Positions 41,900 to 46,571 of a stretch of 46,571 nucleotides of DNA are shown piece after piece (position 1 is the stretch's first letter; each line of letters starts with the position of its first letter). Under the pieces are notes generated by a model. That model worked only from the letters and a program-made list of their open reading frames with translations. It did not search any database and had not been told where the DNA came from. Where the stretch lies: NCBI GenBank assembly GCA_910584155.1, contig CAJTYG010000011.1, forward strand, positions 1 through 46,571, in the 5' to 3' direction. The position numbers were made by a program, and so were the translations under genes. Origin of the DNA: an uncultured Christensenella sp. Lineage in GTDB: Bacteria; Bacillota; Clostridia; Christensenellales; CAG-917.

Positions 41900-43128
41900 T
41901 CCTCCACATTGACGCCAACATCCTCAGCCTCGGCGTCAACAGTTATATTCTCACTGTCGGCAGGCGTAGCTTCGCCGCCGTCCAAAAGGTTGTTTCCCTC
42001 AAAAGCGGCATTCTGAACGAGTGAAATTTCAAATATGCGCACTTCGTCCTGCTGCGAAATGTCTATTTTTATCACTTTCCCGTCAAAGCTTTCAAACTTG
42101 TTCCACTCAATTACGGTGACCGCCTCGTCATCAAAGCAATCCTCAACGCCGAGCTCGGCAAGCTCGTCCACACTTTCAACTCTGTACATATCGAGATGAT
42201 TCAGCTTAATTCTGCCGTCCTCGTATACGTTCAAAATTGTGAACGTGGGGCTTGTCACCTCCGCCTCTACGCCGAGCGCCTTTGCAAGCCCCTTTGTAAA
42301 GGTAGTCTTGCCTGCGCCGAGTTCGCCGTTTAAAAGCACAACCTCGCCGCCGTCAAGCATATCCGCAAGCTTTGCCGCAAGCGCATACGTTTGCTCAACC
42401 GTCTTGATTTTGTGTTTTCCGTAAACGGAGCTTTTTTTCAAGCTTTCGCCCTCCCAGTGCAGCAGCACGCTTAAACGCTTATAAAGCAGGAACGTCAGTC
42501 CCGATATGATTATACATCTGATCAGGTTAAAAGGCAACACTCCGAGCAACAAATAGTATGTGTAAAAGGTATCCTGCGTAACGTTTTTGTACAGGGGGCG
42601 CACCACGTTAAGTAATATATCAAAATTGCCTTTAAAGAAAAACTTCACATAAAACGGAATGGAAATAAATCTGTTTACTATAAGGCCTGCTATGACAAAC
42701 GCAGCTGTGCCAACCAAAAGCCCTATAAGTGCATGCTTTTTGTCCTTTTTCAGATTGTAAATTATAGAAGCGGGCAAAACGAGAGCGATTCCCATAAGAA
42801 TATCCGTAGCCTCGCCCACGTATGCGGTGCCCGTCATCGCCATTTTAAAAAGACACTTAAATAATATGACCAAACAGCCGCTGACAGGTCCCATCGAAAA
42901 GCCCGCAAGCAGCGCAGGAAGCTCGGATATCTGCATATCCAAAAAGCTTGGGAACATAAACGGCAGGCTGAATTTTACAAACGCATACAAAATGAAAGAA
43001 ATCGCCGTCAAAATTGCGATTTTTGCAATGTACGCAGCGGAAAATTTGGGATTTGCAAACTTTTTCAAATTCACCTTAACCGAATTGCCCATTGCCGAAA
43101 GGTTGGCTTTTGCTTTGACATTCTGCAT
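41896..43128 (-). CDS. RibU-type riboflavin ECF S-component fused to TsaE
   Basis: One continuous 410-residue frame joins two functions. Residues about 30-225 form an ECF transporter substrate-binding S component of the RibU type, with six membrane helices and the early MFPSFLDMQISELPALLAGF and GPVSGCLVILFKCLFK signatures. Residues about 240-370 are TsaE, the ATPase of the TsaBDE t6A complex: Walker A NGELGAGKTTFTKG (268-280), VTSPTFTILNVY, LNHLDMYRVES and TVIEWNKFE. An acidic 40-residue tail follows. The FMN riboswitch upstream supports riboflavin as substrate. The TsaE domain would face the cytoplasm if both ends are inside. Frame and overlap with tsaB are clean, so a broken stop codon is unlikely. 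Confidence 0.9.
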   Translation of the reverse strand: MQNVKAKANLSAMGNSVKVNLKKFANPKFSAAYIAKIAILTAISFILYAFVKFSLPFMFPSFLDMQISELPALLAGFSMGPVSGCLVILFKCLFKMAMTGTAYVGEATDILMGIALVLPASIIYNLKKDKKHALIGLLVGTAAFVIAGLIVNRFISIPFYVKFFFKGNFDILLNVVRPLYKNVTQDTFYTYYLLLGVLPFNLIRCIIISGLTFLLYKRLSVLLHWEGESLKKSSVYGKHKIKTVEQTYALAAKLADMLDGGEVVLLNGELGAGKTTFTKGLAKALGVEAEVTSPTFTILNVYEDGRIKLNHLDMYRVESVDELAELGVEDCFDDEAVTVIEWNKFESFDGKVIKIDISQQDEVRIFEISLVQNAAFEGNNLLDGGEATPADSENITVDAEAEDVGVNVEE

Positions 43129-43294
43129 AAAAAAACCTCGTACTACGAGGCGTGCAATATGGACGTAATCATAAAAATTTTACGTCCGCTTCTTCCATCC
43201 GGACTGTACCGTCGGTTTTGGAATTTCACCAAATCAACCTAAAAAGGCTTGCGGACTTTTACCGCCGGTGAGGAATTACACCTCGCCTCGAAGC
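43129..43294 (-). ncRNA. FMN riboswitch (RFN element)
   Basis: The aptamer (43188-43294) shows the conserved blocks in order: aggtgtaattcctcaccggcggt, agtccgc, ggtgaaattcc, accgacggtacagtccggatgg and a closing GCTTC/GAAGC stem. (The first block is given here in two overlapping parts, aggtgtaattcctcac and caccggcggt.) The expression platform holds GGACGTAA/TTACGTCC, then CCTCG-TAGTA-CGAGG followed by seven T and the ATG. The gene's only ribosome binding site (GAGG) lies in that last stem. The 5' strand CGAGGCG (43284-43290) is complementary to CGCCTCG (43146-43152), giving a mutually exclusive antiterminator. FMN should switch the operon off. Confidence 0.95.
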
Positions 43295-43301
43295 AATTAT
43301 T

Positions 43302-43330
43302 ATGTTAAATCGTCAAAAATGACTTGTCAA
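43302..43330 (-). promoter_or_regulatory. Sigma-A promoter of the riboswitch operon
   Basis: Minus-strand TTGACA (43325-43330), 17 bases, TAACAT (43302-43307), ending about 8 bases before the aptamer's first paired base. It drives ribU::tsaE and, with no terminator seen before 38494, the genes through the murF-like ligase. Confidence 0.75.
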
Positions 43331-43409
43331 CGATTTTTATACAATATGAAAAAAATTTTTCGGCCGTCACAAATGCTAAGTTTATAAAAAGCAGCAAAGC
43401 GCAAATAAT

Positions 43410-43781
43410 ATGGATATGACGGCAGCATACGACATTCAGACAGCATATATAAACAGCGCACTTTATGCCGAAGCAGTTGAAGCCAAGGGTGAAAGCGCAC
43501 AGGACAAAGCCATATCCTTTGCCCTGCAAAACGAAAGCGTTTTGAGCGTGCGTGTCTTTGAGCTTGACGGCAACATTATTGTGGCTACGCTCACGTCGCC
43601 CTTTTACTTGAAGAGTGAAAGAGACGCCGCAAGACAGCAGCTTGAAGACGACTTAAAAGCCTTGCTCGGCTCGGATAATATAATCGTAACCTTTGACGTG
43701 CACGTGTACAGAAAAATAAGAGACGGGCTTAGCGACGAGGAAAAGCAAGACCTTTATCAGCTTGCTTACGAAAGACGATAA
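43410..43781 (+). CDS. Small soluble protein of unknown function
   Basis: I do not recognise a family with confidence. The 123-residue protein has no signal peptide or lipobox. A beta-alpha-beta-like core reads SVLSVRVFELDGNIIVATLTSPFYLKSERDAARQQLEDDLKALLG and then DNIIVTFDVHVYRKI. The layout recalls the YhcN/YlaJ type of small spore-associated domain, without the lipoprotein part. Two ATGs are possible (43410 and 43416) and no Shine-Dalgarno sequence exists. A weak promoter TTTATA-17-AATAAT would place the start of transcription at the second ATG. Confidence 0.6.
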   Translation: MDMTAAYDIQTAYINSALYAEAVEAKGESAQDKAISFALQNESVLSVRVFELDGNIIVATLTSPFYLKSERDAARQQLEDDLKALLGSDNIIVTFDVHVYRKIRDGLSDEEKQDLYQLAYERR

Positions 43782-43808
43782 AAACCGCTAAACAGCATGA
43801 AAATGCAC

Positions 43809-43845
43809 AAAGTATTATAAATTTATCGAATTTTTATAACACTTT
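43809..43845. terminator. AT-rich bidirectional hairpin between convergent genes
   Basis: AAAGTATTATAAA (43809-43821) pairs with TTTATAACACTTT (43833-43845), 13 bp with one G-T pair, between the small plus-strand gene and rsfS. The first arm equals that of the hairpin at 38458. Confidence 0.5.
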
Positions 43846-43856
43846 ACGCACTTATT

Positions 43857-44222
43857 TTATTTATTCTCGTCGGTTTTCTCGGGATATACGTGCAGATTGC
43901 TTCCGTCCGACCATAGCTTTTCAAGCCCGTAAAACAAACGTGTTTCACCGTTGAAGATGTGCACTATCACATCGCCGAAGTCAAGCACAGCCCAGTTGCC
44001 GTCCGACATTCCGTCAGTGTGCAGCGCCGCTATGCCCTCTTCCTTCATCTTGTCCTCGACAAACTCCGCAAGCGCCTTGACCTGCTTTGTGCTCTTTGCG
44101 GTGCAGATGACAAAATAGTCCGTCATACTTGTCATATGCTCTACCTCGAGCACGTTGATGTGCACTGCCTTGTGCTCGTCAAGCTCTTTGCAAATAATGT
44201 CTTTCATTTGTACAGGTTCCAT
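43857..44222 (-). CDS. rsfS: Ribosomal silencing factor RsfS
   Basis: RsfS binds ribosomal protein L14 and blocks joining of the subunits in starved cells. The 121-residue protein has HINVLEVEHMTSMTDYFVICTAKSTKQVKALAEFVEDKM and GNWAVLDFGDVIVHIFNGETRLFYGLEKLW, both family hallmarks. The ATG at 44222 follows CGGAGG. It lies 22 bases after nadD::yqeK, the standard nadD-yqeK-rsfS order. Confidence 0.95.
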   Translation of the reverse strand: MEPVQMKDIICKELDEHKAVHINVLEVEHMTSMTDYFVICTAKSTKQVKALAEFVEDKMKEEGIAALHTDGMSDGNWAVLDFGDVIVHIFNGETRLFYGLEKLWSDGSNLHVYPEKTDENK

Positions 44223-44244
44223 AATTGCCTCCGAAATTAGTATT

Positions 44245-45363
44245 TTACTTATTTTTAATATAATACAAATAAGCTTCCTTTGTGAGGGGATAAACCGCTC
44301 CGCCCTTTGCCAAAAGCTTTTCGTACGTGTATTCAAGCAAAGCCAGAAAGCCTTTGTCAAAGTCCTGCGCTGCGAGCCTGCGAAGCGTAATTATAGGCTC
44401 ATAGTCTCTGTCGTCAGACACGCTGTCTGCGGTATATATAAGCTTTTGCAGCACGGTCATATCCGCCTTTGCGGTCGTGTGATAACGTATTGCGTCAAGT
44501 ATTTGTTTATCCTCTATGCCAAAATCACGCCTTGCCTTTTCCGCACCCAAAAACTGATGTAAGACGGGCGTGCCTATTGCGTCCTGCGGAACGCACAGTC
44601 CGTCAAGCGACGGGCGTTGCTTTGCGTTGTCGTGAAGCAACGCCGCAAGAAATACTTGCTTGAAATCCTGCCCTAAGTGATGCTTTGAGTTTAAGTCCAC
44701 AGCCCTCTTTACAACCGCAACGCTATGACGGAAAAGCTCGTCTGTCTGATAGCTCTTCAGCTTTTGCACAGCCTCTTCATAGTCACAAAACAGTTTTCTG
44801 CTTTTGATTTCGTTTAAAACGGACTGCGGAATTTCGGACGGCTGCTCGCCAAGCAGCAGCCTTGCACGCAGCATAGACGACGAAATATCCTTACCGTCAT
44901 AGTCGAGCACGGTGAAGCTTCCGCCGTATTTTGACATAAGCTCCGCCGTTTTTTGCCTAACGTCGCCGTACCCCTCTCGGGCAACGACGGCAATGGGACA
45001 CGCATTTGCCACAGTCTCAGGCTCATGCCACGTGTGGAAATGCGCAACGCTGTCGCCGCCTATAAGATATACGACGTCGCCGTATTTTTGTTTGAGCTGC
45101 GGCAAGACCTCGCTTGAATAGTTGTCCTCGCCTCTGTCACGCTCTATGCAGTCTATTGTAAAATTTGTGCCCTCAAAGGCAAGCTCGACAAGCCTGCACC
45201 TGTCCTCAAAGCTCAAAAAACCTGCGTTTTTGTGCGGAGGCAGATACGTAGGCACAATTACAAGCCTGTCTGCGTCAAGCGCCTGCATTGCATATTTGCA
45301 AAGCGCAACGTGCTCCTTATGCGGAGGATCAAACGCTCCGCCGAAAATCAATGTCCTTGTCAT
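44245..45363 (-). CDS. NadD-YqeK fusion: nicotinate-mononucleotide adenylyltransferase plus HD hydrolase
   Basis: A single 372-residue frame. Residues about 1-195 are NadD, which makes deamido-NAD: nucleotidyltransferase motif FGGAFDPPHKEH, PTYLPPHKN and the late ISSSMLRARLLLGE. Residues about 205-372 are a YqeK-type HD domain, in other bacteria a symmetrical Ap4A hydrolase: FRHSVAVVKRAVDL, LAALLHDNAK, HQFLGAEKAR, AIRYHTTAKADM and YTADSVSDDRDY. These two are adjacent separate genes in most Firmicutes; fused forms are known in a few lineages. The ATG at 45363 lies 9 bases after TATAAT and has no ribosome binding site. Confidence 0.92.
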   Translation of the reverse strand: MTRTLIFGGAFDPPHKEHVALCKYAMQALDADRLVIVPTYLPPHKNAGFLSFEDRCRLVELAFEGTNFTIDCIERDRGEDNYSSEVLPQLKQKYGDVVYLIGGDSVAHFHTWHEPETVANACPIAVVAREGYGDVRQKTAELMSKYGGSFTVLDYDGKDISSSMLRARLLLGEQPSEIPQSVLNEIKSRKLFCDYEEAVQKLKSYQTDELFRHSVAVVKRAVDLNSKHHLGQDFKQVFLAALLHDNAKQRPSLDGLCVPQDAIGTPVLHQFLGAEKARRDFGIEDKQILDAIRYHTTAKADMTVLQKLIYTADSVSDDRDYEPIITLRRLAAQDFDKGFLALLEYTYEKLLAKGGAVYPLTKEAYLYYIKNK

Positions 45364-45372
45364 ATTACAGTA

Positions 45373-45401
45373 ATTATACAAAAATGTTCAAAGCATTTCA
45401 A
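45373..45401 (-). promoter_or_regulatory. Promoter of nadD::yqeK-rsfS
   Basis: Minus-strand TTGAAA (45396-45401), 17 bases, TATAAT (45373-45378). Transcription would start two or three bases before the ATG at 45363. Confidence 0.65.
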
Positions 45402-45473
45402 TATCAAATGACAAATTGCGCTCTTTTTTTAGAAAACCGCATTTTGCGCCGCAAAGTTGGCAATAATCGTCAT

Positions 45474-46286
45474 ATGTCAAAAATAATAGATTATTTTTCA
45501 CTGACGATCGTGCTTATGCTGCTCACATTTGTATGGTCCTGCCTTGCGTTTAAAAGCTGGGTGGGCGCACTTATATTTTCCATAGCGTTTACGGCTATTG
45601 CGATAGTAAGCGTAAAATACATACTGTCAAAGCGCAATAAGCCATACGGATACGACAGGCTTGCGCTTGAGTTTTCCGTGCGAGGCAACGAGTATGTGAT
45701 AGGTTTGCTCAAAGGCGTGATAGTAAACGGCTTAACTGACAGCGGCAAAAACTACATTGCGCTTGAGGACTGCGTGTTGATATCCGCCTTTAAATTTTCC
45801 ATGCTGACAATAAGCGATATGGGCGCAATATGCGAGCTTGCGGACAAGTTTGCAGGCAAACGCATATACGTTTTTGCACGTGGAATAGACAGGCGTGCAT
45901 ATTCGATAATACAGCTTGAAAACGTCAAATTTTCGCTTGTAAAAATAAAAACGATATACAAATTTTTGCAAAGGCACAACGCCTTGCCCGACCTTAAGCC
46001 CGTAAAGACAAAGTTTTCGCTGCGGGCGTTGCTCGACGCAATCCTATGTCGGGCAAATTTCAAGTCTTATGCCTTTTCGGGCACAGTGCTTGTGCTCGTA
46101 TCGTTTATTACGCCACTGAAAATATACTATATAGTTTTGGGCAGCATTTCGCTGCTGCTTGCGATACTTACGCTAACGCCGCTCGGAAACGGCACTATGA
46201 CGTCGCCAAAGGTGATATCCGACCTTGAAAAAGCGGCAGCCGTACAAAATGAGCAGATATCTATTGATGAATTGTTGGATAAATAG
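45474..46286 (+). CDS. Four-helix membrane protein of unknown function
   Basis: I do not recognise a family. The 270-residue protein has two helices at the start (about 7-26 and 30-50), a soluble central domain of about 130 residues (YDRLALEFSVRGNEYVIGLL; VYVFARG-like strand IYVFARGIDRRAYSII), and two helices near the end (about 197-215 and 219-238). A short acidic tail follows. The ATG at 45474 is preferred because AATAAT ends six bases before it, as in other likely leaderless genes here. In-frame codons back to 45288 would overlap nadD and its promoter. It is divergent to nadD::yqeK. Confidence 0.65.
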   Translation: MSKIIDYFSLTIVLMLLTFVWSCLAFKSWVGALIFSIAFTAIAIVSVKYILSKRNKPYGYDRLALEFSVRGNEYVIGLLKGVIVNGLTDSGKNYIALEDCVLISAFKFSMLTISDMGAICELADKFAGKRIYVFARGIDRRAYSIIQLENVKFSLVKIKTIYKFLQRHNALPDLKPVKTKFSLRALLDAILCRANFKSYAFSGTVLVLVSFITPLKIYYIVLGSISLLLAILTLTPLGNGTMTSPKVISDLEKAAAVQNEQISIDELLDK

Positions 46287-46317
46287 GAATATGTTGGTAT
46301 CCGCTTATGCCTTAATT

Positions 46318-46571
46318 TAATGCAACACACCCCTTTCCATTCGGGCACTTTTTATGCTTCAAAATGAGTGTTCGTCGTGCACTTTAAATGAAATAGCCCC
46401 CTCTTTCCGGTCTCGCCGGTATTTCTCCCCCACTCAAACTTAGATGCGTGCGGTAGCCCGCTCTTTCTCTACATATATTTTCCGTCGTTCGTGGGGGGCG
46501 ACATTCGGTCTGCGCAAACAACTACCGTCCTCTTATTATGCCACTCGTTCACGGGCATAAAAACAACACTT
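46318..46571. other. Gene-free region with several possible RNA stems
   Basis: No credible protein frame. Possible stems: CCCCCAC (46427-46433) with GTGGGGG (46491-46497), enclosing GCGG-TAGC-CCGC (46450-46461); CCGG-TCTCG-CCGG (46407-46419); and TTATGCC / GGCATAA (46536-46560). Nested stems of this kind suggest a structured RNA, probably on the minus strand and possibly continuing beyond the window. I could not match it to tmRNA, RNase P, SRP, 6S or a riboswitch. Confidence 0.4.

Noticed and set aside
46318..46571. End region as tRNA, 5S, tmRNA, RNase P or SRP RNA
   Set aside because: None of the conserved core sequences of these RNAs could be found on either strand.

Overview
The window comes from a spore-forming, DAP-type Gram-positive bacterium of the class Clostridia, probably an uncultured gut lineage. 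The evidence is the sporulation block spoIIGA-sigE-sigG, a pdaB-like deacetylase, YmxH, a meso-DAP signature (DNPR) in MurE, Firmicutes-style SepF/FtsA/FtsZ division genes and mid-40s GC. I cannot name the genus. I saw no tRNA, rRNA, prophage or CRISPR array.

Layout. 1-2400: nrdR, a ymxH-like gene and a YcxB-like membrane protein, separated by repeats. 2451-4805 (minus): spoIIGA-sigE-sigG. sigG has a textbook sigma-F-type promoter and a hairpin that buries its ribosome binding site. 5017-18162 (minus): division and wall cluster mraZ-rsmH-(ftsL-like)-spoVD/pbp-murE-mraY-murD-ftsW-murA, then ftsA-ftsZ from their own promoter. murG and ftsQ/divIB are absent here. 18368-19842 (plus): a cysteine-containing coat-like protein and a metallophosphoesterase. 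20012-24155 (minus): tig, clpP, clpX, engB. 24342-26033 (plus): rqcH. 26141-30630 (minus): GH36 galactosidase, yggS, sepF, lspA, rluD. 30793-32232 (minus): pdaB-like and a two-OB-fold SSB-like protein. 32418-33386 (plus): an unknown membrane protein.

33435-35713 is the most accessory-looking part. A serine recombinase and a leucine-rich-repeat lipoprotein are transcribed divergently, and between them lies a 126-bp segment bounded by perfect 16-bp inverted repeats with a promoter inside. This looks like an invertible promoter switch.

35892-43330 (minus): icd, ddl, then an apparent operon opened by an FMN riboswitch: a ribU::tsaE gene fusion, tsaB, rimI, an alpha/beta hydrolase, and a membrane-anchored murF-like ligase. 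If the operon is real, a flavin sensor sits above tRNA t6A synthesis and the last cytoplasmic wall-precursor ligase. 43410-46286: a small unknown protein, rsfS, a nadD::yqeK fusion and a membrane protein. The last ~270 bases hold no gene I recognise but many possible RNA stems.

Two genome-wide habits show. Several first-of-transcript genes lack a Shine-Dalgarno sequence and start 6-7 bases after a -10 box, as expected for leaderless mRNA. Several genes have their own 3' ends tandemly duplicated just past the stop codon.
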